Of a stretch of 64,000 bases of DNA, positions 36,588 through 46,190 are shown piece after piece. The notes beneath the pieces were generated by a model. The model ran no database searches, was not told the DNA's origin, and saw only the letters and a list, made by a program, of their open reading frames with translations. This DNA is from Akkermansiaceae bacterium. GTDB taxonomy: Bacteria > Verrucomicrobiota > Verrucomicrobiia > Verrucomicrobiales > Akkermansiaceae. The position numbers and the translations under genes are program-made. The first letter of the stretch is position 1, and each line of letters starts with the position of its first letter. Location of the stretch: positions 496,001 to 560,000 of the forward strand of contig JACKQB010000004.1 in assembly GCA_024233115.1 (NCBI GenBank). The letters run 5' to 3'.

Positions 36588-37961
36588 ATGTCATCCCAAC
36601 TCAACCGCCGTACATTCATCACCAAGCTTGGCTTCGCCGGAGCCGCGACCCTCGGGTTTCCCAGCATCGTCAGAGGACAGAACCTCAACAGCAAGTTACA
36701 AGTCGGCTTTGTCGCCACCGGAGGCAAGGCCAACGAGCACCTGAACCAGTGCCACAAACACGGGCTTCAGTGTATAGCCTTTGCGGATATTGATAAAAAC
36801 GCATGGAAAAACGCGCTCAATAAAAAAGGCTGGGGCGGCGCCAAGGGGTATAGCGATTGGCGTGAGCTGTTCAAGAACCACGGCGAGGAGCTCGACGTCG
36901 TTTTTGTGGCAACTCCGGACCACTCCCACTTCGCACCCACCATGACCGCCGTTTCCATGGGTATTCACTGTTACACGGAAAAGCCACTGACATGGTCGGT
37001 CAAAGAAGCCCAGCTGCTCACCGCCGCCTACCTGGCAAACCCGAAAGTCGTTACCCAAATGGGCAACCAGGGACATGCCGGCAAGGGATGGCGCATGGTT
37101 TACGATTACGTCAAGGCCGGTGCGCTCGGTGATATCACCGAATTCCATACCTGGACAAACCGTCCCATCTGGCCGCAGGGCGGCAAACGCCCGGAAGGAT
37201 CCGACCCCATTCCTCCGAATGTCGATTGGGAATCATGGATTGGACCCGCACCGATGCGTCCGTTCAAAAAAGGTGCCTATCACGCCTTTGCGTGGCGTGG
37301 TGTGACCGATTTCGGCTCCGGTGCACTCGGTGACATGGCGTGTCATACCACCGACGGCATCTACGCCATCATGGACCCCGGGTACGCCGCCACCAGCGAG
37401 CCGCTCTATATGAGTGGACCGGTCGGTGACCAGTTCCCCAGCGGCATGAGCGTCAAGGCCACCTACCGCGCGACCAAGGACCGTCCGGGATTTGCCACCT
37501 ACTGGTACGAGGGTAAAAAGGCCGACGGCAGTGACAATATGCCCGCAACACCGGAGGAGCTGTTAGTCGATAAGAAGGCACTGCCCCGCACCGGAAACCT
37601 GATCATCGGCACCAAGGGCAAGATGCTGGTGCAGGGCGACTACTGGAACAGCCCACGTCTGATCCCCGAGTCATTCCGTCGTCAATTCGGTCGACCCAAA
37701 CAACTCCTTGAACAGTCACCGGGTCATCACGAGGAATTCTTCATGGCCTGCCGCGGGGACAAGCCGCGCGAGTTCAGCAAGTCGAACTTTTCCTACTCAG
37801 GTCCCATGACCGCCAACATCCAGCTTGGCAACCTCAGTGCCCGGGCAGGCAAGAAACTCGAGCTCAACGAGCAGGGTGTGATCACCAACGACCCCGCCAT
37901 CAACGATCTCGCCTGGCGCGAGCCACGCAAGGGATGGGGTCCCATGGTCCAGAAAATTTAG
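36588..37961 (+). CDS. Tat-exported Gfo/Idh/MocA-family oxidoreductase
   Basis: 457 residues. Twin-arginine signal NRRTFITKLGFAGAATLGF at the N-terminus. NAD(P)-binding Rossmann part: VGFVATGGKANEHL, then FADIDKNAW, VFVATPDHSHFAPT and CYTEKPLTWSVKEA with the catalytic Lys. C-terminal half contains GDMACHTTDGIYAIMDP. By family, oxidises or reduces a sugar or sugar-derived substrate; export by Tat with bound cofactor is usual in Planctomycetes and Verrucomicrobia. Followed after 50 bases by pxpA on the same strand. A paralogue lies at 41.9 kb. Confidence 0.92.
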   Translation: MSSQLNRRTFITKLGFAGAATLGFPSIVRGQNLNSKLQVGFVATGGKANEHLNQCHKHGLQCIAFADIDKNAWKNALNKKGWGGAKGYSDWRELFKNHGEELDVVFVATPDHSHFAPTMTAVSMGIHCYTEKPLTWSVKEAQLLTAAYLANPKVVTQMGNQGHAGKGWRMVYDYVKAGALGDITEFHTWTNRPIWPQGGKRPEGSDPIPPNVDWESWIGPAPMRPFKKGAYHAFAWRGVTDFGSGALGDMACHTTDGIYAIMDPGYAATSEPLYMSGPVGDQFPSGMSVKATYRATKDRPGFATYWYEGKKADGSDNMPATPEELLVDKKALPRTGNLIIGTKGKMLVQGDYWNSPRLIPESFRRQFGRPKQLLEQSPGHHEEFFMACRGDKPREFSKSNFSYSGPMTANIQLGNLSARAGKKLELNEQGVITNDPAINDLAWREPRKGWGPMVQKI

Positions 37962-38011
37962 TCCTCATTTAGACTTCATCACCCGATCAGGCTGCTGCAT
38001 ACTCGTCACCC

Positions 38012-38728
38012 ATGAAGCTTAACGCGGATGTTGGTGAGGGTATGGGTAATGACGAGGCCTTGTTCCGCTGGATTGACATGGCCAACATCGCCTGTGGTTA
38101 CCACGCCGGTGACACCGGCCTGATGGCGCGCACGGTGGACCTCGCCGTTACCTACGGCGTCGCTGTCGGCGCGCATCCGGGTTATCGCGACCGCGAGGGT
38201 TTCGGGCGCCGGTCCGTGGCTCATCTTCCGGGGGAAATCGAGCGACTGGTGCTGGACCAGGTGGAAGCCCTGGATGCAGTGTGCCGTGAGCAAGGGACCC
38301 AGGTGCAGTATGTCAAACCGCATGGTGCCCTCTACCACGATATGATGCAGCGGATGGATGTGCTCGAGGAGATTCTGCAAGCGCTGTGCAAGCTCGCTGG
38401 AAAAATCCCCTTGATGGTGATGGCGCGGACCCAGGACGCTGCAGAGAAACTGCTGGCGCTCAAATTCGGGGTGCCGCTGCTCTTTGAAGCCTTTGCCGAC
38501 AGGGCTTACACAGATGACGGGACGCTGGTGGACCGCAGCCTGGAGGGTGCTGTTTTCACGACACCCGGGCCCATGATTGCCCAGGCCCGACAAATCGCCA
38601 GCCAGGGCTCCGTGACCACGGCCAGCGGTAAGGTTCTGCCATTGCGGGCCGACTCCATCTGTGTGCACGGCGACAACGAGGCGTCCATCGCGGCGGCGAA
38701 ACAAATCTACCTGTCACTCAGAACATAA
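38012..38728 (+). CDS. pxpA: 5-oxoprolinase subunit A (LamB/YcsF family)
   Basis: 238 residues, normal length. Motifs: LNADVGEGMG at the start, NIACGYHAGDTG near 28-40, VGAHPGYRDREGFGRR and VKPHGALYHDM. With PxpB and PxpC it hydrolyses 5-oxoproline (pyroglutamate) to glutamate using ATP. Cytoplasmic. The stop overlaps the start of pxpB by one base (ATAATGG), which supports translational coupling in the pxpABC operon. Confidence 0.95.
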   Translation: MKLNADVGEGMGNDEALFRWIDMANIACGYHAGDTGLMARTVDLAVTYGVAVGAHPGYRDREGFGRRSVAHLPGEIERLVLDQVEALDAVCREQGTQVQYVKPHGALYHDMMQRMDVLEEILQALCKLAGKIPLMVMARTQDAAEKLLALKFGVPLLFEAFADRAYTDDGTLVDRSLEGAVFTTPGPMIAQARQIASQGSVTTASGKVLPLRADSICVHGDNEASIAAAKQIYLSLRT

Positions 38729-39429
38729 TGGCTGGACCCGTCAGGTTGGTGGATGTGTCTGAAACCGCGATGATGCTGTATCTGGCGGAGGTGATCGATG
38801 TCGCGTTGGCACCCGTGATTGGTCGAATCATTCACAGGATTGAGTCCGAGTGCAGCGATGTGTTGGAAATAACACCGTCCTATACGTCGATTCTCGTGGA
38901 GACATCAGCGACAGGCGACGCTTTGCAGCACACAAGGAATATATTGTTAGAAATTGCCTGTGAGGAGTTAAATCGACCGGTTTCCCAACAGCATGTTCCG
39001 TCAGGAAAACTGATCGAGCTTCCCGTCTATTACCACCCTGATGTCGGGCCGGATCTACAGCTGCTTGCCGATCATGCCATGCTTACCGTGGACGAGGTGA
39101 TCGCCATTCACTCGGGCAGGGACTACACCGTCTGTGCGATTGGTTTTGCGCCCGGGTTTGCCTTTCTGGCCGAGGTGGATGAGAGGATTGCCATGCCACG
39201 TCACCAGCGACCGCGCATGCAGGTCCCGGCCGGCAGCGTCGGTATCGCCGACCGGCAAACGGCTGTCTATCCCAACGCATCCCCGGGTGGTTGGAACTTG
39301 TTAGGGTCCTGTCCGGAGCAACTTTACAACCCTGGAAACACCCCCACATGTCCCTTTGAAATCGGTGACCGGGTGCGCTTCGTACCAATTGACCGTGACA
39401 CCTACATGGAAAGGGGTGGCCGTGCCTAA
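38728..39429 (+). CDS. pxpB: 5-oxoprolinase subunit B (KipI family)
   Basis: 233 residues. KipI/allophanate hydrolase subunit 1 motifs: ELPVYYHPDVGPDLQLLADH, IGFAPGFAFLAEVDERIAMP, AGSVGIADRQTAVYPNASPGG and WNLLGSCP. Forms the 5-oxoprolinase complex with PxpA and PxpC; probably the ATP-dependent activation half. It overlaps pxpC by a few bases at its 3' end. Confidence 0.95.
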   Translation: MAGPVRLVDVSETAMMLYLAEVIDVALAPVIGRIIHRIESECSDVLEITPSYTSILVETSATGDALQHTRNILLEIACEELNRPVSQQHVPSGKLIELPVYYHPDVGPDLQLLADHAMLTVDEVIAIHSGRDYTVCAIGFAPGFAFLAEVDERIAMPRHQRPRMQVPAGSVGIADRQTAVYPNASPGGWNLLGSCPEQLYNPGNTPTCPFEIGDRVRFVPIDRDTYMERGGRA

Positions 39430-40348
39430 GGGAGCACATAACAAGCCGGGCCTGACCGTCGTACGACCAGGGGTGCATACAAGCCTGCAGGACCTGGGGC
39501 GCTTCGGATGTACCCGCTACGGCATGAGCCAAGGCGGAGCCGTTGACCTCCACGCCCACGCCTGGGCGAACAAGCTGCTCGAAAATCCGGCGCATTGCGC
39601 GACCCTTGAAATCACCATCGGCATGGCCCGGTTCCTCGCGGAGGCAGATCTGCAACTCGCCATCACCGGAGCCGACATGCAGGCTCGGGTCAATGACAGC
39701 CCAGTGGGAAATTGGTGTTCGTTTTCCATCAAACGCGGCCAGAGCCTGACCCTGAAGGCAGCAAGCCGCGGTATGCGAGCTTATCTCGCTGTACAAGGGG
39801 GGGTTCATGCGGTGCCTGTGCTGGGTAGTGTCTCTACCGTTGTGCGCAACCAGTTAGGAAGCCTGCTTGCCGAGGGTGATTTTTTGTCGGCTGATGTTTG
39901 CAAGCCCGGGTCAGCACGTCATGTGCCCGCCCGCTATATTCCGCAATACAGCGACGAGATCGAACTGCGCGTCATCGAGTCCGGTCAGGTGGCGGATTTT
40001 TCGCCGGAAGCACTACGGCAGTTCTATGGATCGGTCTACACGGTCACCCAGGACTGTGACCGCATGGGTGTCCGACTGGAAGGAAACCCGATCCCCTCCA
40101 CCACAGGCGGCGTCATCTCCGAAGGCATCGCTCTCGGTGCTGTTCAAATCCCTGCCGACGGGCAACCGATCATCCTCCTTAACGACCGCCAGACCCTCGG
40201 GGGCTATCCCAAACCCGGTTGCATCGCCCGTATCGACCTCCCCCGTCTTGCCCAGGCCCGACCCGGGACACGCATCCGCTTTTCCTCTATTTCACTGGCC
40301 GAGGCACGCCGTCAATGGCAGGCGTTCAGGAGGTTTATGTTAGACTGA
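39422..40348 (+). CDS. pxpC: 5-oxoprolinase subunit C (KipA family)
   Basis: About 308 residues from GTG 39422 (VPKGAHNKPGLTVVRPG), which has GAAAGGGG just upstream and overlaps the pxpB stop; GTG 39416 is an alternative. Motifs: GVHTSLQDLGRFG, GMSQGGAVDLHAHAWANKLL, AITGADM, TQDCDRMGVRLEG, SEGIALGAVQIPADGQPII and LNDRQTLGGYP. Completes pxpABC. The gene converges with the M81 gene, 22 bases apart. Confidence 0.95.
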   Translation: MPKGAHNKPGLTVVRPGVHTSLQDLGRFGCTRYGMSQGGAVDLHAHAWANKLLENPAHCATLEITIGMARFLAEADLQLAITGADMQARVNDSPVGNWCSFSIKRGQSLTLKAASRGMRAYLAVQGGVHAVPVLGSVSTVVRNQLGSLLAEGDFLSADVCKPGSARHVPARYIPQYSDEIELRVIESGQVADFSPEALRQFYGSVYTVTQDCDRMGVRLEGNPIPSTTGGVISEGIALGAVQIPADGQPIILLNDRQTLGGYPKPGCIARIDLPRLAQARPGTRIRFSSISLAEARRQWQAFRRFMLD

Positions 40349-40370
40349 CACCATCATGCCAGGTGTCGGA

Positions 40371-41813
40371 TTAATACAATCTAACATTTGGCTGCCAATC
40401 AAACTCCTGATCGAGGGGAAACAGCGGGCGGGCGACGTTCTGGTAATCAATTCCCCTGATATCCGGGTTGACGCCCCCCTCGCTGAGCAGAAGAACATGG
40501 CTGGCGGCCATCGCCCTGAGCTCGGGCTCCAGGTAGCCGATTTTCACCACGGTGACATCGGACTCTAACGGGTCGAGTCCCAGGCCGAGAAAATCCTCGC
40601 GCAAATGATACGGACGGCGTCGTGCCGAGAGAATGATTGAGACGTTGCCGACGCGCACAACCGCCTCCGGCCCCATGCGCTTATCGCGGTCCGATACTGT
40701 GGAAACGCAACCCGTCACCAGCAAGGGTCGACTGTGAACCGGGTCAAGTTTACCGCCAAGCGAAAGGCTCACCTCCGCTCCTTCGCCTGCTGCAACACAT
40801 GCATTCACGGCTTCTGCATCAGGGATGCTGGCAAAAATGACCGACTTTTCCAACGTATCCGGACACTCTATCAGTGATCGTAAAACCCCCGTTGTATCCC
40901 CGGTGCCACCGGCGGTCGGGTTATCGCCGGCATCACTCAGAAACACCGGAGCCGTCAAGCGGTCGAGCTGCCTCAACGCGGCCTCCACCGTCATCGCGGG
41001 TGAGAGAAACTGGAATTCACTGCGTCTCTTCCAGTATCGTGCTGCAAGCTCCCCGGCTATCGATGCAATGCTATTCCGGTCAGTTCCCGTCACCACCACC
41101 GATGCCATGGCGCGCGGCTGATCCGCCCACGGATACCCCGCCCAGAGGGATACATCCCAGACCGCATCAGCTGTCATCTCGTCGAGACCCGCCCAGAGGC
41201 TACGCCCCGGCTCAACCTCCGTGCTGGTCATTTCCCCTGATAGCAAAACAGGAATTCCCACCCAGGCGCGTGATGGCATCTCCCCCGTGCTGAGGATGCG
41301 CTCTAACATCCTGGCAGCCCGTTGGCGGGTTTCGAGGACATCGACATGGGGTGCGGTGCGATAAGCTGTGATGGCATCCAAATTGGCGATCAGTTCCGCG
41401 GACACATTACCGTGCAAATCCTGGCTACACGCAATGGGAGTACGTTTGCCGAGCAGCTCCCGGATTCCTAACAACAAGTCCAACTCCGCATCATCAAGCC
41501 CCTCCACGGTCATAGCACCGTGGATATCGAAATAGAATCCATCCGACTCCTGCCTGGACAGGAGTTCCAGGATTTCGCGCTTCATCCGTTCGTAGGCATC
41601 ACGACTGACCACGCCACCCGGCATGGCCCGGAAGTGTGCCAGCGGTATCCAGTCGATGCCCCTGGCCCACGCCTCGTCGCCACCCACCCACGGGTAGCGG
41701 CAAAGCATCTCATCTCCGCGTGTTGCCAGGAAATCATCATACTGCGTGATCAGCGGACTGAATGTGCCGCTCTCAATATGGATGCCGGCGATGGTGACCC
41801 TCGGTTTTTTCAT
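40371..41813 (-). CDS. M81-family (microcystinase C/MlrC-like) metallohydrolase
   Basis: 480 residues. MlrC/DUF1485 landmarks: IHIESGTFSP at the N-terminus, FYFDIHGAM, CSQDLHGNVS, APHVDVLETRQRAA, FLSDAGDNPTAGGTGDTTGVL and IGYLEPEL near the end. Predicted Zn-dependent hydrolase of small peptides or amides. No signal peptide. Ends against pxpC and is the last gene of a minus-strand run (47.1 to 40.4 kb). A role beside pyroglutamate metabolism is plausible but not shown. Confidence 0.92.
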   Translation of the reverse strand: MKKPRVTIAGIHIESGTFSPLITQYDDFLATRGDEMLCRYPWVGGDEAWARGIDWIPLAHFRAMPGGVVSRDAYERMKREILELLSRQESDGFYFDIHGAMTVEGLDDAELDLLLGIRELLGKRTPIACSQDLHGNVSAELIANLDAITAYRTAPHVDVLETRQRAARMLERILSTGEMPSRAWVGIPVLLSGEMTSTEVEPGRSLWAGLDEMTADAVWDVSLWAGYPWADQPRAMASVVVTGTDRNSIASIAGELAARYWKRRSEFQFLSPAMTVEAALRQLDRLTAPVFLSDAGDNPTAGGTGDTTGVLRSLIECPDTLEKSVIFASIPDAEAVNACVAAGEGAEVSLSLGGKLDPVHSRPLLVTGCVSTVSDRDKRMGPEAVVRVGNVSIILSARRRPYHLREDFLGLGLDPLESDVTVVKIGYLEPELRAMAASHVLLLSEGGVNPDIRGIDYQNVARPLFPLDQEFDWQPNVRLY

Positions 41814-41907
41814 CGTCTGTCTTTACCTCGCCCGGCCTCCGGTTCCAAGCCCTCGATCGCAGGGCCAGACACTTGCTCATGGTGCCTTGGCGTTTTACTG
41901 CGGTGGC

Positions 41908-43263
41908 TTACAGCCCTTCTACCTCCCATCCTTTGCGATAAGTGCGGCGCACGAACTGGTTGGCGTCCGGGACGTTGGTAAAACGCATACGTTCTGCCTG
42001 CCAGTGGAGTGTCTGACCGGGGAACCTTAATGCGATGGTTCCCATCAACACCATTTCCGTCGCGCGGGCGGCATAAGGAAACGACGAGTGGGTCTTACCC
42101 CCGTTTTTACCGAGGATGGCATCGATAAACTGGTGATAGTGGTGTTGCGGCGCGAGCTTCGGCGGCCTGACCTGGGCAAATTTTTCCCGGGGGAAAAGCC
42201 GGGGGCTGCCGCTATGGACAAGCATCATGGCTCCGTCTTCCCCAATCATCAAAACCCCCTGCTGCGGCCACTCATTGCCGTCGATAAACTTGCGCAGGCC
42301 GGCAGGTGGGTATTTTCCACCATCCGACCAGGTGAGCTTGATGGTGTCGCCTGTTGTTTGGTCGGTCCCCGGGTAAACATACTCAACCACCTGCCAGCGC
42401 GGGAAGGTTTCGATGCGGCGGGCGGGATCGGCTGCCCATTCGGGCTCGACCTCGGCCTTGACGGAGAGCGGCATACCCAGCCCGAGCGAGCGAAACGGCA
42501 TGTCCATGATGTGGCAACCCATGTCGCCGAGCCAACCGCAGCCAAAGTCCTGCCAGCCACGCCACCAGGTCGGGTGATAGACGCCCTTGACGTATGGCCG
42601 TTCCGCTGCGGTACCGAGCCAGCCATTCCAGTCGACATTGGCGGGGACCGGATCGCTGTTTGCGGGCCGGGGGCCTTTCGGGCGGTATTGCTCAGGTGGC
42701 TTGTTCGACCACAGGTAAACCTCCCGGATTCTGCCAATGGCCTGGCTGCGAATCCACTCGACGGCTATTCTTTCACCCATGGTGGATGTCAACTGGGTTC
42801 CCATCTGGGTGACCAGTCCTGTTTCGGCGGCTTTGGCACCGATCATCCGCGCTTCGTAAATGTCATGGGTCAGGGGTTTCTGGCAGTAGACGTGGCACCC
42901 TTTCGACAACGCCGTCATGGTGATCGGCGCGTGCATGTGGTCGGGGGTTGAGACGTTGACCGAATCAATGTCCTCTTTTTCCAGAAGCTCGCGCCAGTCC
43001 TGGTAGAATCTGGCTTGGGGCACCCGCTTTTGCACATCCCGGGCCCGTGCCGTATCGATATCACAGATGGCGACGACCTCGACGTCCGGGTGTGACGAGA
43101 TCGACGCAAAATCGGCACGTCCCATCCCGCCGACGCCAATACACGCGTGACGGATCTTCTTTGCGGGTGCTGCCATAGCCTGTCCCGACGGAAGAATGGT
43201 AGCTCCGAGACCCAGTAAACAGGATTGGGTGAGAAAATGACGACGATCAATCTGGCGGTCCAT
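41908..43263 (-). CDS. Tat-exported Gfo/Idh/MocA-family oxidoreductase (second copy)
   Basis: 451 residues from ATG 43263 (MDRQIDRRHFLTQSCLLGLG), a twin-arginine signal; the longer upstream frame overlaps the acyltransferase gene and is rejected. IGVGGMGRADF starts the Rossmann fold; CDIDTARARDVQ, VSTPDHMHAPI and CQKPLTHDIYEARM (catalytic Lys) follow. About 35-40% similar by eye to the copy at 36.6 kb, with the same GDMGCHIMD signature. Substrate unknown; its partner in the operon is the acyltransferase upstream. Confidence 0.92.
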   Translation of the reverse strand: MDRQIDRRHFLTQSCLLGLGATILPSGQAMAAPAKKIRHACIGVGGMGRADFASISSHPDVEVVAICDIDTARARDVQKRVPQARFYQDWRELLEKEDIDSVNVSTPDHMHAPITMTALSKGCHVYCQKPLTHDIYEARMIGAKAAETGLVTQMGTQLTSTMGERIAVEWIRSQAIGRIREVYLWSNKPPEQYRPKGPRPANSDPVPANVDWNGWLGTAAERPYVKGVYHPTWWRGWQDFGCGWLGDMGCHIMDMPFRSLGLGMPLSVKAEVEPEWAADPARRIETFPRWQVVEYVYPGTDQTTGDTIKLTWSDGGKYPPAGLRKFIDGNEWPQQGVLMIGEDGAMMLVHSGSPRLFPREKFAQVRPPKLAPQHHYHQFIDAILGKNGGKTHSSFPYAARATEMVLMGTIALRFPGQTLHWQAERMRFTNVPDANQFVRRTYRKGWEVEGL

Positions 43264-43306
43264 TATGATAAAACGTAGCCAGCGAGCCCGGGCTTTCACA
43301 GGTTTG

Positions 43307-44275
43307 CTACTGCATTCCCAGTGCCTTGCAACCCTCCTTTCCCAGATAGCGCTCGACCATCCTTGTGGGTGCCTGTTTGAGATCAACCAACACCAGGGCA
43401 TCTAACGAGTTGTTGAACTCCGGGTCGACGGAAAACTCTAACAAGGTGGCATTGAGTTTCAAGTACTGGCGCAGCAAGACGGGCACCCCTTTTCCGTCGG
43501 GCTCGCCAGCTGCAATCCGGGCCGACACCTGCTCGATGTTTTGGAGCCTTGCACTGATATCATCCCCTTCAGGAAAATCCGGCATCTCATGGTACGCGTG
43601 CAGCGGATGCACCCAGCGCGCGAGCGTCAGGTTCTTGTGGGTGTTACGCATGTAGCGGACGATGATATCCTGGGAAATCCGGGTGTAATCATCACTGATG
43701 CTCACGCTGCCGAAAAGTTTGTGATAGCGCGGGTAACGGGTAATAAAGGAGCCGATACCCTTCCAAAGCAATGCGAGCGGATACATCGACCTCTGGTAAC
43801 CGGCGGCAACAAACGCCCGGCCAAGCTCGAGCCCGGGACTCAGGAAATCCAGAAACGGCTGCTCGAACTCAAAACCCGAGGCCGTCACCAAGCCACGGGG
43901 ACCAAACTCCGCCAGGATCAGGTCGGTTCGACCCATCCGGTAGCCCCCGGCAATTTGCCCCAGTTTCGGGTCCCACAGAAACAGGTGCAGGTAATGCGGG
44001 TCATACTCATCGAGATCCAGCGCCTTTCCCGTACCCTCGCCAACTTCGCGGAAGGTGGTTTCACGGAGTCGCCCGATCTCGTGCATCACCACCGGGATGG
44101 ACGGCGCAGGGGCAAGGTAGACCTCCAGGCCACCTTGCGTGGCGAGGGCGCCCCGACCGCTTGCCGTGAGTGCATCCACCTCCTCCCTCAGGGTCGAGGG
44201 GTCAGCCGGTGGTGAAATGGGTGTCCAGTCTTGCATGACCTGCCTTGTTTTCGCGCTTAGCTTTTTTGTTTTCAT
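43307..44275 (-). CDS. GNAT/OlsB-like N-acyltransferase for amino-acid lipids
   Basis: 322 residues. Hemolysin/OlsB-type acyltransferase: RLRETTFREVGEGTG, YDPHYLHLFLWDPK, AGGYRMGRTDLIL, FLSPGLELGRAFVAAGYQR and ALLWKGIGSFITRYPRY. By family it transfers a 3-hydroxyacyl group from acyl carrier protein to an amino acid (ornithine or glycine) as the first step of amino-acid lipid synthesis. The second-step O-acyltransferase is at 46191-47057 in the same run. Cytoplasmic, membrane-associated. Confidence 0.85.
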   Translation of the reverse strand: MKTKKLSAKTRQVMQDWTPISPPADPSTLREEVDALTASGRGALATQGGLEVYLAPAPSIPVVMHEIGRLRETTFREVGEGTGKALDLDEYDPHYLHLFLWDPKLGQIAGGYRMGRTDLILAEFGPRGLVTASGFEFEQPFLDFLSPGLELGRAFVAAGYQRSMYPLALLWKGIGSFITRYPRYHKLFGSVSISDDYTRISQDIIVRYMRNTHKNLTLARWVHPLHAYHEMPDFPEGDDISARLQNIEQVSARIAAGEPDGKGVPVLLRQYLKLNATLLEFSVDPEFNNSLDALVLVDLKQAPTRMVERYLGKEGCKALGMQ

Positions 44276-44391
44276 GACGCCTGCATTCTATGACTCAATG
44301 CGGCATCTTGATAATAGATTGTTTTTGTTACACTATCGACAAGATCGATGGTCAGTGCGGCCGGCAACGTGACGGAGCCAGCGTTGCCAGG

Positions 44392-44964
44392 CTAGTCAGC
44401 GGTGGGCTTGTTGTTACCGAGTTGCTCACGATAGCGGAGTGTTGATGGCGCCATACCGAAGTCGGCGTCGAGCGATTCTCCGGCGCGCTGGCAGATGCCG
44501 CGGATCATCGCAAAATGATGGACGGTGTGGCTTACGAGAAACTGAAGCTCACGACCCAGGGTAGACGATTGCCAAAGCTCACCGGCACCGCCTGCGCAGT
44601 TGTTAGCATTGTCCTGGCCCCGTTGTGACGCACCCCCGCAGTCCATTTTTATCAGGACGCTTTTGTTGGGCGTCTGGTCCGCAAGTCGTTCAAGCAACCC
44701 GATGATGGTATTGATGCGACTACGGGCGACGTGTGTTTTGTTTTCGACCTGTTGATCCCGGCAGCGGCAATCGTAATCGATTTTCCCCTCACTAACACCC
44801 CTGGCAAACGACTCGTAGTGGTCCAGGCAATGGCGTAGATGGCCACCTACGGTCGAGTTGTAAAACATGGGCTCGGCGCGGACATACGAGCCGTCCTCCA
44901 GGGCATCGACCAGTGCGGCCGCCTGCTGCAGGTAGTGGAGGTTCGCCTCGATGAGTCCCTTCAT
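44392..44964 (-). CDS. DinB-like four-helix protein
   Basis: 190 residues, all-helical. Metal-ligand His pattern of the DinB/YfiT superfamily: STVGGHLRHCLDHYESF near 40-56 and LVSHTVHHFAMIRGIC near 145-160. Two Cys-rich loops (DCRCRDQ; MDCGGASQRGQDNANNCAGG) are unusual and could form a disulfide or bind metal. Reaction unknown; some relatives are thiol transferases. Lies between the PIN-TRAM gene and the OlsB-like gene. Confidence 0.75.
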   Translation of the reverse strand: MKGLIEANLHYLQQAAALVDALEDGSYVRAEPMFYNSTVGGHLRHCLDHYESFARGVSEGKIDYDCRCRDQQVENKTHVARSRINTIIGLLERLADQTPNKSVLIKMDCGGASQRGQDNANNCAGGAGELWQSSTLGRELQFLVSHTVHHFAMIRGICQRAGESLDADFGMAPSTLRYREQLGNNKPTAD

Positions 44965-45039
44965 GGTTTGATTAGAGGTGCAAGGCGGATTTTTCTTCCC
45001 GTGATTATTTTGTTTTCTCTTAATCTTGTCTCGGGAGAC

Positions 45040-46092
45040 TTAATCCTCTCGTTCAAAAAGCTCGGAAAAGACCATGGTTCCCGCTTCCGTTTCGAGTGTG
45101 CTGATCACGGTGACATCCTGTGTGGTGTTGATTTTGTTAGCCGCGTTGTTCACCACAATCATCGAGCCGTCCGGCAGGTATCCGACGGCCTGGTGCTCGT
45201 CTTTACCGGCGCGCACCAGAGGCAGGCGGATTCTCTCCCCGACGGCGATCTTAGGCTTCAGGGCCTGGTTGAGATCGTTGATGTTAAGTACCGTCACACC
45301 CTGCAGGCGCGCGGCCTTGGTCAGGTTCTCATCGGTTGTTAGTAGCTTGGCCGACAGTAAGCGGCAGGCGTGCATCAACCGTGCGTCGTGGGTGTCCGAG
45401 CCCGATTCGCTTTCGGAGTCGTGGATCGTGATCCTGAATTTATCCATGGCTTGCAACCTCTCCAAGGTTTCCAGGCCCCGCTGCCCCCTCGCCCGGCGTG
45501 AGGACGACGGCGAGTTTGCCATGATGTGGAGCTCCTCGAGCACAAAGCGGGGGATCACCAGGTTGCCCTCGATAAAACCGGCATTCAACACACCAAACAA
45601 GCGGCTGTCGGCAATCACATGTGCATCCATCAACAGCGGTGGCCCGGGAGTCGATTCCTTGTGGAAACGAACGTAGGGGATGAGTAGGGAAAAATCATCG
45701 CCACCACTGCGTAAGGCCAGCACGGCACCGAGAAAACCGAGTGTGGCATAGAGCATGACGTGGACCCCCAGAATGATCGCGTCGAGCTGCTGCACCTTTC
45801 CTGCCAGCGTGCCTTCGATCACACTGACCACGCCGCGCGACAGCAGCCATGCACAAAAGACACCGATGAGCAGGCCGACCGTGGCGTTTGAGAAACCGCG
45901 CAGGGTAAACTGCTTCATCAACGATTCAACCAGGATAAAGAAGGCGGCAAGAACCAGGCCGGACACAATACCCAGCCAGATTTTATCAGGGCCGCCGACG
46001 TGGTTGGCAATCGCAGCGCCCGCCAACTCACAGATAAGCAGATAAACCAGCCGCGCTGTGTTTACTGAGCGTAAAGCTGTCTTTCTTCGCAT
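45040..46092 (-). CDS. YacL-like membrane protein with PIN and TRAM domains
   Basis: 350 residues from ATG 46092 (MRRKTALRSVNTARLVYLL). Four membrane helices in the first 130 residues, then a PIN ribonuclease domain (PPLLMDAHVIADSR, VLEELHIMANS, HDARLMHACRLLSAKLLTTD with three acidic ligands) and a C-terminal TRAM RNA-binding domain (KPKIAVGERIRLPLVRAGK, GSMIVVNNAA). Matches the YacL/PIN-TRAM family of membrane-tethered nucleases of unknown target. Minus-strand run member. Confidence 0.9.
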   Translation of the reverse strand: MRRKTALRSVNTARLVYLLICELAGAAIANHVGGPDKIWLGIVSGLVLAAFFILVESLMKQFTLRGFSNATVGLLIGVFCAWLLSRGVVSVIEGTLAGKVQQLDAIILGVHVMLYATLGFLGAVLALRSGGDDFSLLIPYVRFHKESTPGPPLLMDAHVIADSRLFGVLNAGFIEGNLVIPRFVLEELHIMANSPSSSRRARGQRGLETLERLQAMDKFRITIHDSESESGSDTHDARLMHACRLLSAKLLTTDENLTKAARLQGVTVLNINDLNQALKPKIAVGERIRLPLVRAGKDEHQAVGYLPDGSMIVVNNAANKINTTQDVTVISTLETEAGTMVFSELFERED

Positions 46093-46190
46093 GGTTCCAC
46101 CATGAAGCATCGTATTCAAATGGGCAAGTCAAACTGTTTCCTGTCCGTGACCCAATTTGTAACGGCCCATGCTGCTGTATCATGCCCGGT

